64,000 nucleotides of DNA from Aquitalea denitrificans (GTDB taxonomy: Bacteria > Pseudomonadota > Gammaproteobacteria > Burkholderiales > Chromobacteriaceae), in contig NZ_CP047241.1 of assembly GCF_009856625.1 (NCBI RefSeq), positions 1,736,001 through 1,800,000 on the forward strand, in the 5' to 3' direction. Below, piece by piece: positions 10,536-19,326 of the stretch. A program made the position numbers and the translations under genes. Each line of letters starts with the position of its first letter. Within the stretch, counting starts at the first letter, position 1. The notes beneath the pieces are model-generated. The model was not told the origin of the DNA. It made no database searches and worked only from the letters and a program-made list of their open reading frames with translations.

Positions 10536-11669
10536 TCAGCCTTTCCACAGACTGGCCAGAAAAGAAATGCGCACGCCTGCCAGGCTGGCGGAGCAAGGGC
10601 CGGTAATCTTGTAGGCGGACTGGCTGGTTTCGCGCAGCAGGACTTCAGCATAAGCCGGGCCATCCGCCTTGCGCAGTGCGGCTACTTGCGGTTCGCTGGG
10701 TTTGTTGCGGCGAGCCAGCACCACGGCAATTTCATTATTGGCCAGTTTGACAAAGCTGCCGGGGGGGTAAATGCCCAGCTCCCTGATCAGCATGGTGGTA
10801 AAGGCCGTGTCAAAGTCGACATCCTTGCGCTGGAACAGATTGCCCAGTGCGGTGGCGGGCAGCTGGGCTGGGCGGTAGCGGCGCGGGGCCAGCTTGGCAC
10901 AGGTGATGTCGGCCAGGTGCAAAAGATGAGCCGGGGGCAGGATCTGCTTGCGCGCGAGGCCGAAGGGGTAGCCTTTGCCCTGCCAGTTTTCATGGTGGGT
11001 TTGCACCAAGGCATGCCACAGCTCGTTCTCGATACCGGCTTCACGCAGGATGGCCGAACTCAGCAAGGGATGTTCCCGGATGGCAGTCTGCTGTTCCGGT
11101 GCCAGCATGTCCTGGTGGCTGAACAGCTCGTTCTGCAGTTCGATCTGGGCAATATTCATGGTGAGCGCGGCGCATAGCAGGATCTCCCGATGACCCGCTG
11201 GCAGCGGCATGTGCCGGGTAATCAATGCCAGCAGGACCGTTGTGTGCAGTGAATGCGCCACGCCGTATTCATTGAATGGCAGCAGCAGCATGGAGGCAAG
11301 CAGTCCGTCCGGGTGGCGCTCACTCAGTTCCATGATTTTCTGGGCAATGGAACGTACCCGGGTTTCCAGTCCCGGTCGGCTCAGGGCATGCAGCAGCATG
11401 CTGCGCACTCGCTGCTGCAGGAAGATGATTTCTTCAAACAGCGACTGGCTCTTGTTTTGCTCCTGCTCGGGTTTTTCTGCTGGCTTGATTTCTTCCTGAT
11501 GCTCGGCGAAACCCAGTTTGACCAGCCGGTGTTTCATCTCGGGCGATAGCACATAGTGCCCGCGCCGGAGCAGCAAAATGCCGTTCTTGGCGTAGACATC
11601 CATCGGCAATTCCTTGCCGATGGAAATGGCGCTGGATTTCAGCTTGTCCGAAAGCGGGTTGTCTGACAT
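10536..11669 (-). CDS. Degenerate HD-GYP domain protein (paralogue 2)
   Basis: 377 residues, clearly homologous along its length to the gene at 9245-10405 (shared LLPFNEYGVAHSLHTTVLLALI, AALTMN, REHPLLSSAILREAGI, QTHHENWQGKGYPFGL and ELGIYPPGSFVKLAN blocks). Like its paralogue it lacks the HD dyad (AALTMNIAQIELQ in its place) but keeps the HHE..G.GYP loop. The region between the N-terminal small domain and the HD-GYP region is more divergent, with a charged insert (EIKPAEKPEQEQNK). It is the upstream gene of the pair. A palindromic A/T-rich site at 11746-11761 lies about 80 bases upstream of its start. Confidence 0.85.
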   Translation of the reverse strand: MSDNPLSDKLKSSAISIGKELPMDVYAKNGILLLRRGHYVLSPEMKHRLVKLGFAEHQEEIKPAEKPEQEQNKSQSLFEEIIFLQQRVRSMLLHALSRPGLETRVRSIAQKIMELSERHPDGLLASMLLLPFNEYGVAHSLHTTVLLALITRHMPLPAGHREILLCAALTMNIAQIELQNELFSHQDMLAPEQQTAIREHPLLSSAILREAGIENELWHALVQTHHENWQGKGYPFGLARKQILPPAHLLHLADITCAKLAPRRYRPAQLPATALGNLFQRKDVDFDTAFTTMLIRELGIYPPGSFVKLANNEIAVVLARRNKPSEPQVAALRKADGPAYAEVLLRETSQSAYKITGPCSASLAGVRISFLASLWKG

Positions 11670-11745
11670 GGCGGGCCGTTATCGTTTAATGGCAGGATTT
11701 TATAGCTATGTCATCAGACCGGCCAGTGTTTGCCCCGGCTAAATA

Positions 11746-11761
11746 TTGATAATGATCATTG
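11746..11761. promoter_or_regulatory. Fur-box-like palindrome (tentative)
   Basis: TTGATAATGATCATTG resembles the Fur consensus: the left half TGATAAT matches exactly, the right half matches only in part. It overlaps the 3' end of hrpA and lies upstream of the degenerate HD-GYP gene at 10536-11669. This is a pattern match by eye only. Confidence 0.3.
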
Positions 11762-14700
11762 TTTAGGCAAGTCCTGCCATGCTTTTTGCAATCGCTTTAC
11801 CGAAACCGGGTACGGTGTTTTCAGTTCCTGGGCAAACAGGCTGACACGCAACTCCTCCAGCTGCCAGCGGAATTCCAGCAAGGCCGGTGATGGCTCGCCG
11901 CGCTCGCGCTCGTCGGCCAGCCGGGCTTCCCACTTGTTCCACAGCTCGCGAATTTCCGCCGCCCGCTGACCATCGCGTTGCGGATTGGCCGGCTGCTTGT
12001 CCATGCGCAGGCTCATGGCGCGCATGTAGCGGGTAAGCTGGGGCAGCTGCGCCCATGGTGTGGCCTGCAAAAAGCCTGGGTATACCAGACGGCTCAATTG
12101 CTGTTGTAGCTCATTGCCCAGGCGGTGTTTCTGCAACTTGGTATACAGCACCATGTATTCGCTGCCGATCTGGCCCAGGTATTGCGTGACCGCCTGAATC
12201 ACCGCCGGCAGGCGGGTGCGGGCGCGGGTTTTCTGCTCGTTGAAGGCTTTTTCGCTGCGCGGCAGCGTGTCCTCGCCAATAAAGGCGCGGTCGCAGATGC
12301 AGGCAATAGCATCGGCCAGCAGCACATCCACATTGGCCACATTGCGCAGGTTCAGGCCAATCTGGGTCATGCCGGACAGGCCCTTGCCCAGTTGCTTCAT
12401 CTGTTCCTTCAATTGCAGTTGCAACAGGCGGATGACCCCGGCGCGATGGTGGCGTTCGGCCTCGGGCTGGGTGTCGAACAGGCGGATGGCCACCTTGTCC
12501 TGCTCCAGCGTCAGCGCCGGATAGCCGGTGAGCTGCTGGCGGCCACGGGCAAACTGGATGCTTTCCGGCAGGTCGCCAAAGTCCCAGCTGCTGACCTCGT
12601 CGCGTTCGAAGTCGGCACTGCTGTCGCGGAAGGTCAGCTGGGCAGCCTGGCCAAACTGTTTTTGCAGGGCCAGCAGGTCGCGGCCCAGGCCGATTTCCTG
12701 CTTGCCGTCGTCGATGATGCGGAAGTTGAACAACAGGTGTTCCGGCAATTCCTGCTTGTTGAATTCGTCGATGTCGACCTTGACGCCACCGGTTTCGCGC
12801 AGGATGAAACGTGCCAGTTGCGGGGCAATGGGCTGCTGCTGGTCCGGATTGCTGCTGAGGAAGCGGGTGACAAAATCCGGCACCGGTACGCAACAGCGTC
12901 GCACCTGCTTGGGCAGGCCCTTGAGCAGTTGTTGCAGCTTGTCGCGCACCATGCCCGGCACCAGCCACTCAAACGGGGCGGGTTGCAGGCGGTTGAGAAT
13001 GGCCAGCGGCACATCCATGGTGACGCCATCCAGCGGGTGCTTGGGTTCAAAGCGGTATTTCAGCCGCAGCTTGCCGTCTTCCAGCTCCAGCCATTCCGGA
13101 AACTGGTTTTCCGTCACGTGCTGGGCAGCGTGGCGCATCAGCTCGTCGCGGGTCAGGTGCAACAGCTTGGGTTCGGTTTTTTCCGCTTCCTTGCGCCAGG
13201 CTTCAAAGCTGGCGGCATCCACTACCGTGGCCGGAATGCGTTCGTGATAGAAGGCATACAGCGCTTCTTCATCCACCAGCACGTCCTGACGGCGCGCCTT
13301 GTGTTCCAGCTGTTCCACTTCGCGGATCAGTTGCTGATTGCGCTGGAAGAAGGGCGCATTGCTGACGTAATCCATATTCACCAGCGCACCACGGATGAAC
13401 AGCTCACGTGATTCTTCCGGCGCGATACGGCCATAGCTCACTGCGCGGCGCGGAATCAGCGTCAAGCCGTACAGGGTGACGCGTTCGCTGGCCACCACTT
13501 CGCCGCGGCTCTTTTCCCAATGCGGTTCAAAGTAATGGTATTTCACCAGATGCGGGGCCAGTTTCTCTACCCATTCCGGTTCGATCTTGGCCACGCAACG
13601 GGCGTACAGGCGGGTGGTTTCCACCAGCTCGGCCGCCACCAGCCACTTGGGCTTGCTCTTTTTCAGGCCGGAGCCGGGGAAGACATGGAAGCTGACGCCA
13701 CGTGCGCCCAGGTAGTCGTCGCCTTCCAGATTCTTCATGCCGATATTACCCACCAGGCCGGTCAGCAGCGCCTTGTGCAGGTTTTCGTAGGCGACAGCGT
13801 CCAGTTGCTGGCGCTTTTTCTGCGACATCTGTGCATCGGGCTGCTCGGCATCGGCATGGGCTGCTTCGCGCTTGATCAGGCCCAGTTCGCTGGCAATCTC
13901 CGCCAGCTGGCCGTGCAGCTCACGCCATTCGCGCAGGCGTAGATAGGACAGGAAGTGCTCGTGGCAGGTGTTCACCAGCAGGCGGTTGGACTTCTTGTGC
14001 TTGATGGCTTCTCTGAAGAAGTCCCACAGATGCAGATAAGACAGGAAGTCGGACTTTTCATCATTGAAGCGGGCCTGGGCACGTTCGGCGGCTTCGCGCG
14101 CTTCAAACGGGCGCTCGCGCGGGTCCTGGATGGACAGCGCCGAGGCGATGATCAGCACCTCGCGCATGCAGCCGAAATCGCGGCCGGCCAGCAACAGGCG
14201 GCCCACTTTCGGGTCTACCGGAATGCGTGCCAGCTCCTTGCCCACCGAGGTGAGTTCGTTGCTGTCGGTCACCGCGCCCAGTTCGGTCAGCACCTGGTAG
14301 CCGTCGGCAATCAGGCGGCTGCTGGGGGCTTCCAGGAAAGGGAAGGCATCCACCTGGCCCAGCCGCAACGCAGCCATGCGCAGGATGACCGCCGCCAGGT
14401 TGGAGCGGACGATTTCCGGGTCGGTAAATGCCGGGCGGGAATTAAAATCATCTTCGGCATACAGGCGCACGCAGATACCGGCTTCCACCCGGCCGCAACG
14501 ACCGGCACGCTGGCGCGCGGCGGCCTGGGAAATCTTTTCCACTTGCAACTGTTCCACCTTGGCGCGCGGGCTGTAGCGGTTGATGCGCGCAAGGCCGGTG
14601 TCGATCACGTACTTGATGCCCGGCACGGTAAGCGAGGTTTCCGCCACATTGGTGGCCAGCACGATGCGCCGTCCGCCGGATGGCTTGAAGATTTTCTGCT

Positions 14701-15697
14701 GGTCTTCGTTGGACAGGCGGGCAAACAAGGGCAGGATTTCATAACCGCGAATACCGGACTTGCGCAGCTTTTCCGCCGTTTCGCGGATTTCGCGCTCGCC
14801 GGGCAAAAACACCAACATGTCGCCCGCGCCCTGGCGCGACAGCTCGTCGGCGGCGTCGACAATGGCGTCTTCCATTTCCATTTCGCGCTCGTCTTCGTCG
14901 CGCTGCTTGAGCGGGCGGTAGCGCACTTCCACCGGAAAGGTGCGGCCGGAGACTTCAATCACCGGTGCGCCATCAAAATGGCGGGCAAAGCGGTCGGCGT
15001 CGATGGTGGCCGAGGTAATGATGATTTTCAGGTCCGGGCGGCGTGGCAGCAGCTGCTTGAGAAAACCCAGCAGGAAGTCGATGTTAAGGCTGCGTTCGTG
15101 CGCCTCGTCGATGATGATGGTGTCGTAGGCTTCCAGATAGCGGTCGGTCTGGGTTTCCGCCAGCATGATGCCGTCGGTCATCAGCTTGATGACGGACTTC
15201 TCCGACAGCTTGTCGGTAAAGCGCACCTTGAAGCCGACATGCTCGCCCAGTTGCGAGCCCAGCTCCTGCGCAATGCGGGTGGCCACCGAACGTGCGGCCA
15301 GACGGCGTGGCTGGGTGTGGCCGATCAGCCCGTACACTCCGCGGCCCAGCTCCAGGCAGATTTTGGGAATCTGCGTGGTTTTGCCCGAGCCGGTTTCGCC
15401 ACAGATGATTACCACCTGATGGGCGGCAATGGTGGCCTTGATATCGTCCAGCTTCTGGTTGACCGGCAGCGCATCGTCAAACTGCGGCCGCGGCATGTGC
15501 TGACGGCGCGCATCGGCACGGGAGGCCGAGCGTTCCAGTTGCTGGCTGATGTCGGCCAGTTGCTTGTCGGCAGGCTGCCCTTTTTTCAGGCGCTCACTGG
15601 CATCGTTCAGCTTGCGACGCAAGACATGGCGATCACGGATCAGACAATGGGCAAGGCGGGCTTTGAGTTGGGACAGCTGCTGGACTGGGGTGGTCAT
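11756..15697 (-). CDS. hrpA: ATP-dependent RNA helicase HrpA (DEAH box)
   Basis: 1313 residues, the expected HrpA size. Walker A is GETGSGKTTQ at about residues 100-109. The DEAH box (IIIDEAHERSLN) lies near residue 190, motif III is SATID, and motif VI is QRAGRCGR. The helicase-associated and OB-fold domains and the long HrpA-specific C-terminal DUF3418 region follow. HrpA acts in the cytoplasm in RNA metabolism, for example mRNA cleavage and resolution of stalled ribosomes in E. coli. The start at 15697 (MTTPVQQL) fits the family; an earlier in-frame ATG at 15766 would overlap the upstream terminator. The gene is monocistronic: a terminator precedes it and a different gene family follows. 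Confidence 0.96.
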   Translation of the reverse strand: MTTPVQQLSQLKARLAHCLIRDRHVLRRKLNDASERLKKGQPADKQLADISQQLERSASRADARRQHMPRPQFDDALPVNQKLDDIKATIAAHQVVIICGETGSGKTTQIPKICLELGRGVYGLIGHTQPRRLAARSVATRIAQELGSQLGEHVGFKVRFTDKLSEKSVIKLMTDGIMLAETQTDRYLEAYDTIIIDEAHERSLNIDFLLGFLKQLLPRRPDLKIIITSATIDADRFARHFDGAPVIEVSGRTFPVEVRYRPLKQRDEDEREMEMEDAIVDAADELSRQGAGDMLVFLPGEREIRETAEKLRKSGIRGYEILPLFARLSNEDQQKIFKPSGGRRIVLATNVAETSLTVPGIKYVIDTGLARINRYSPRAKVEQLQVEKISQAAARQRAGRCGRVEAGICVRLYAEDDFNSRPAFTDPEIVRSNLAAVILRMAALRLGQVDAFPFLEAPSSRLIADGYQVLTELGAVTDSNELTSVGKELARIPVDPKVGRLLLAGRDFGCMREVLIIASALSIQDPRERPFEAREAAERAQARFNDEKSDFLSYLHLWDFFREAIKHKKSNRLLVNTCHEHFLSYLRLREWRELHGQLAEIASELGLIKREAAHADAEQPDAQMSQKKRQQLDAVAYENLHKALLTGLVGNIGMKNLEGDDYLGARGVSFHVFPGSGLKKSKPKWLVAAELVETTRLYARCVAKIEPEWVEKLAPHLVKYHYFEPHWEKSRGEVVASERVTLYGLTLIPRRAVSYGRIAPEESRELFIRGALVNMDYVSNAPFFQRNQQLIREVEQLEHKARRQDVLVDEEALYAFYHERIPATVVDAASFEAWRKEAEKTEPKLLHLTRDELMRHAAQHVTENQFPEWLELEDGKLRLKYRFEPKHPLDGVTMDVPLAILNRLQPAPFEWLVPGMVRDKLQQLLKGLPKQVRRCCVPVPDFVTRFLSSNPDQQQPIAPQLARFILRETGGVKVDIDEFNKQELPEHLLFNFRIIDDGKQEIGLGRDLLALQKQFGQAAQLTFRDSSADFERDEVSSWDFGDLPESIQFARGRQQLTGYPALTLEQDKVAIRLFDTQPEAERHHRAGVIRLLQLQLKEQMKQLGKGLSGMTQIGLNLRNVANVDVLLADAIACICDRAFIGEDTLPRSEKAFNEQKTRARTRLPAVIQAVTQYLGQIGSEYMVLYTKLQKHRLGNELQQQLSRLVYPGFLQATPWAQLPQLTRYMRAMSLRMDKQPANPQRDGQRAAEIRELWNKWEARLADERERGEPSPALLEFRWQLEELRVSLFAQELKTPYPVSVKRLQKAWQDLPKQ

Positions 15698-15765
15698 CGG
15701 GGCAAAGAGCACTGGTTTACAGAAGGCCGCCAGTATAGCAGAGCCGGGGCCGGGGGCTGAATGCA

Positions 15766-15789
15766 AAAGACCGCCCGGGGGCGGTCTAC
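15766..15789 (-). terminator. Terminator of the chemoreceptor gene
   Basis: Read on the minus strand: GACCGCC, a short CCCG loop, GGCGGTC, then TTTTGC. It lies between the chemoreceptor gene (15810-17291) and hrpA. Confidence 0.8.
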
Positions 15790-15809
15790 AGTGGCCAGCG
15801 GGCTGGGGT

Positions 15810-17291
15810 TCAGACCATGACGGCCTGCTGTGCGTGCGAGGAGCGGCCTAGCTCATCCAGCAATTGATCCAGCCGGGTAATGGCATCGGCAATGGAGCGG
15901 GTTTCGGTGGACAGCGAACGGGTGGACTCGCCCACCGCGGTGATGTCGCCGGCAAACTGGGCAAAGCCCTGGTTCTGGCTGCTTTCGGCACGGGAGACTT
16001 CCTCCAGCAAGTTGGCCAGCTCGCGGGTTTCCTGAATGATGCCTTGCAGATTCTGCTGTGCCTCTTGGGCATTACTGCGCCCGGCCTGCATCTGGCTGTT
16101 GCCGTCGCGCATGGCGATGATGGCCTGATTGGTGCCATCCACAATCAGCTTGATCTTGGTTTCGATGTCCAGCGTGGCGTTCTGGGTGCGTTCGGCCAGC
16201 TTGCGCACCTCGTCCGCCACCACGGCAAAGCCGCGTCCCATTTCGCCAGCCCGCGCTGCCTCGATGGCGGCATTGAGTGCCAGCAGGTTGGTCTGGTCGG
16301 CAATGTCACGAATCAACTGCACGATGCCGTTGACCTCGGCACTGCGCTGGCCCAGGTCTTCCAGCTTGCTGGCGGCGTGCGAGATGACTTCCCCGGCGCG
16401 GCCAAGCTGTAGCACGGCCTGATCCATCACCTGGCCACCGCTGCTGGCCGCATTGCCTGCGGTCTGCGCCAGACGGGTGGCGCTGTCGGACTGGGCGGCG
16501 TTCTGGCTGGTGACCACCGCCATCTGCTGCGCCACCACCATCATGTCTTCGGCACGACTGCGCTGGTCGGCCATGGTTTCGGCCATCAGCCCGGTGCTGT
16601 CGGCGATATCGCGGCTGGCGCTAGACGCGGCACGGATGGAGCGCGCCACCTGTTCCATCATCTCGCGCATGGCGCGGCTGGCCTGTTCGGACTCGGCGCG
16701 TGCCTGTTCCAGCCGCTCCAGGCTTTTTACCTTGGCCTTGTCAAAGGCCATTGCCAGCGACAAAACCACGATGGTAAGGCCGATCAGCGACTTGGCTTGC
16801 AGCTTGGGGATTTCGGCGTGATCAATTGGCACCGTTGGTAGGGCACCGGGGTCGGATGAGAGCAAAAAGAACAGGCCGATGGCCAGGATGGTCAGCACCA
16901 TCCACACCATGCCGGAGCGACGGGTGGACACAAAAATGGCGGTAAACGGAATGGAAGCAAACCACACCACGCTGGTGGACATGATGCCGCCGTTGACATA
17001 CACCATCCAGCACACCATCACGAACATGCAGCTGGTAATCAGCTCGGCACAAAAACGTAGTGCGCCGGTCAGTTTCAGCAAGAGTGGCGCCAGCAACAAA
17101 CCCAGCCCGCCCAGTGCAATGCCAGTGCCCATGGCGGGATGATTCAGCATGAAATATTCGATGGAAAACAGCGGGGCAATACAGCCAGCCAGCAGGCCAA
17201 CCCCTACGGTAGTGCGTGCGCCGATGGCCTGAGCGGGGGATTGGCGAATGGTTTCCGGTATGAACCAGTCGGTAACGGACTTGGCAGTCAT
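15810..17291 (-). CDS. Methyl-accepting chemotaxis protein with multi-pass membrane N-terminus
   Basis: 493 residues. The N-terminal ~180 residues contain about six hydrophobic segments with almost no periplasmic domain, so the sensor is probably the membrane part itself. There is no obvious HAMP domain. The C-terminal half is a classical MCP signalling coiled coil with the hairpin tip IADQTNLLALNAAIEAARAGEMGRGFAVVADEVRKLAERT (conserved part shown by its ends), which contacts CheA and CheW. The start is supported by a GGAGAA site seven to eight bases upstream. The ligand is unknown. No other chemotaxis genes adjoin it, which is common for orphan receptors. Confidence 0.95.
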   Translation of the reverse strand: MTAKSVTDWFIPETIRQSPAQAIGARTTVGVGLLAGCIAPLFSIEYFMLNHPAMGTGIALGGLGLLLAPLLLKLTGALRFCAELITSCMFVMVCWMVYVNGGIMSTSVVWFASIPFTAIFVSTRRSGMVWMVLTILAIGLFFLLSSDPGALPTVPIDHAEIPKLQAKSLIGLTIVVLSLAMAFDKAKVKSLERLEQARAESEQASRAMREMMEQVARSIRAASSASRDIADSTGLMAETMADQRSRAEDMMVVAQQMAVVTSQNAAQSDSATRLAQTAGNAASSGGQVMDQAVLQLGRAGEVISHAASKLEDLGQRSAEVNGIVQLIRDIADQTNLLALNAAIEAARAGEMGRGFAVVADEVRKLAERTQNATLDIETKIKLIVDGTNQAIIAMRDGNSQMQAGRSNAQEAQQNLQGIIQETRELANLLEEVSRAESSQNQGFAQFAGDITAVGESTRSLSTETRSIADAITRLDQLLDELGRSSHAQQAVMV

Positions 17292-17605
17292 GTGGTGAGT
17301 TCTCCCTCGTTGCGTCTTGATTTGTAAGTATTGTTTTGATTTTTACGCCAGATTCCTGGCGATTGGCTAATGTAAAACAACCGTTTGAAATCGGCAATCG
17401 CGCTATGAGCTGAGTACGTGATAGCTGGCCTGTCAGTGAGTGGGAGCTGTGTATTTTTTGTTCTGCAACGCACAGAAAGACGGTGTGTACAGAATCGTCA
17501 GACTATTACTAGCCAGCCATCACCGGCACACGCCGAAAAGTGCCATGGCCATTTGGGAAGGTGCTGATAGGCCAAGCAGCATGGCATTCGCACAATCGGC
17601 AGACC
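17292..17605. other. Divergent intergenic region, chemoreceptor / CDI locus
   Basis: 314 bases between divergently transcribed genes, more AT-rich than its neighbours. It must hold the promoters of the chemoreceptor (-) and of the tpsB-tpsA operon (+). No convincing operator, RNA gene or ORF is recognised. Confidence 0.5.
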
Positions 17606-19297
17606 ATGACAACGTCCCGCTCTCCGATGTTCGGCTGCCACTTGATACCGATTTCCCTGCTTGCACCGCGTAGTCTGGGTAGCGTGCTGCCATTGCTGGC
17701 CTGCCTGTGGACGGTGCATGCCCATGCACAAGCTCCATCATCCGTCGCCCAGCCCCCCGTTTCCCCTGAAACCAATGTATCTGCGGCCACGTCCTTGCCG
17801 CCGGCAGAACAGCCGTGCTTCCCGATCCGGCAGTTGTTGCTGCAAGGTGCGCTATCCCAACGTTTTCAGTGGTTGTTGACCGCTGCCGCCTGGCCGGATA
17901 GCGCCATTGGCCGCTGCCTTGGCAGCCAGGGCATCAGCCTGCTGCAACGGCGCATGCAGAACGCGCTGCTGACCCAGGGCTTTGTCACTTCCCGGGTGTT
18001 GGTCAGCCCGCAAAACCTGAGCACCGGACAGCTGGTGTTCACCTTGCTGCCCGGTTTTATTCACCAGATCAAACCTGCTGCCGACAACAGCACTGCAATG
18101 CGTACGTTGAATGCCCTGCCAACCGGGCCGGGTGATGTGCTCAATCTGCGCGACATCGAACAAGGGCTGGAAAACCTGCAACGCCTGCCTTCGGTGCAGG
18201 CGGACTTCCAGATTGCCCCGGCCAGCGCAGCAGATGCGCCGCCCAATAGCAGCGACGTGCTGGTGCAATGGCGGCAACACAGGCCATACCGCTTGTCATT
18301 GCAGCTGGATGATGGTGGCAACCAGGCCACCGGGGTGCTGCAAGGCAGTGCCACGCTGGCGGTGGATCATCTGCTGACTCTCAATGACATGCTCAACCTG
18401 TCCCGCAGCCAGGCGCTGGGTGGTGGTCAGGATGGCGAACGGGGCTCTGAAAACAACACCGTCAGCTACAGCCTGCCGCTGGGGTATTGGCTGCTCGGCC
18501 TGACACTGAATGATGGCCGTTATCGCCAGTCGGTGGCTGGTGCCTATGAAAGCTATCTGTATCACGGTAAAAGCGAAAACGCGGCCCTTAAGCTGTCGCG
18601 CCTGCTATTGCGTGATGCCGACAGCAAAACCGGCTTGAACTTGCAGCTGTGGCAACGCAAGACCAGCAGCTTCATCAACGATGCCGAAATCGACGTGCAG
18701 CGCCGTCGCATGGCGGGCTGGGAGGTGGGCGTATCTCACGAAGCGCGTTTGGGTGAGGGCGCATTCAGCGCCAGCCTGAATTACCGGCGTGGAACCGGCG
18801 CACGCCGTGCGCAGCCCGCGCCGGAAGAAGCCTTCAACGAGGGCAGCTCCCGCTTGCAGCTATGGCAGGCGGAGGCGCAGCTGGTATTGCCATTTCGTGG
18901 CCTGGGACAGGCCTGGCAGTTCAGTTCGGCCTGGCGAGGCCAATACAACCAGACCCCCTTGATTCCGCTGGACCGTTTTGCCATTGGCAGCCGCGACACC
19001 GTACGCGGCTACAACGGCGACAACCAGCTCAGCGCCGATCGCGGCTGGCTGTTGCGCAATGAGCTGGGCTGGCAATTCAAAGGGCGAGAAATCTATCTGG
19101 CCTACGACCACGGCGAAGTCGGCGGGCAATCGGCGGTCTGGTTACAAGGCCGTCGCCTGAGTGGTGCCACAGTGGGCAGCCGTGGCCAGTTGCTTGGCTT
19201 CGACTACGAAGTGTTCATCAGCAAACCCATGCAATACCCCACCCATTTTCGCACCCCCGGCAGCACCGGGGGCTTCTCCCTTGCCTACCGCTTTTGA
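17606..19297 (+). CDS. Two-partner secretion outer-membrane transporter (TpsB/CdiB, ShlB/FhaC family)
   Basis: 563 residues from the ATG at 17606, which gives a signal peptide ending near ...LACLWTVHAHA. An in-frame ATG at 17540 is also possible but would add unlikely residues. After a Pro-rich linker with a Cys-containing plug/POTRA region (CFPIRQLLLQGAL; then LLQRRMQNALLTQGFVTSRVLV and FTLLPGFI), the ShlB-type 16-stranded barrel follows. The family signature GSRDTVRGYNGDNQLSADRG, the L6 loop with its VRGY motif that inserts into the barrel, lies near residue 460. The protein recognises the TPS domain of the next gene product and exports it across the outer membrane. The downstream tpsA start lies 30 bases after its stop. 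Gene order B-A-I is the E. coli type of CDI locus. Confidence 0.95.
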   Translation: MTTSRSPMFGCHLIPISLLAPRSLGSVLPLLACLWTVHAHAQAPSSVAQPPVSPETNVSAATSLPPAEQPCFPIRQLLLQGALSQRFQWLLTAAAWPDSAIGRCLGSQGISLLQRRMQNALLTQGFVTSRVLVSPQNLSTGQLVFTLLPGFIHQIKPAADNSTAMRTLNALPTGPGDVLNLRDIEQGLENLQRLPSVQADFQIAPASAADAPPNSSDVLVQWRQHRPYRLSLQLDDGGNQATGVLQGSATLAVDHLLTLNDMLNLSRSQALGGGQDGERGSENNTVSYSLPLGYWLLGLTLNDGRYRQSVAGAYESYLYHGKSENAALKLSRLLLRDADSKTGLNLQLWQRKTSSFINDAEIDVQRRRMAGWEVGVSHEARLGEGAFSASLNYRRGTGARRAQPAPEEAFNEGSSRLQLWQAEAQLVLPFRGLGQAWQFSSAWRGQYNQTPLIPLDRFAIGSRDTVRGYNGDNQLSADRGWLLRNELGWQFKGREIYLAYDHGEVGGQSAVWLQGRRLSGATVGSRGQLLGFDYEVFISKPMQYPTHFRTPGSTGGFSLAYRF

Positions 19298-19326
19298 CGC
19301 AGCGCCCTGCCTCCGGAGACCTGCAC

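Noticed and set aside
13955..15760. 601-codon open frame on the plus strand
   Set aside because: Antisense shadow of hrpA with no family motifs or ribosome site.
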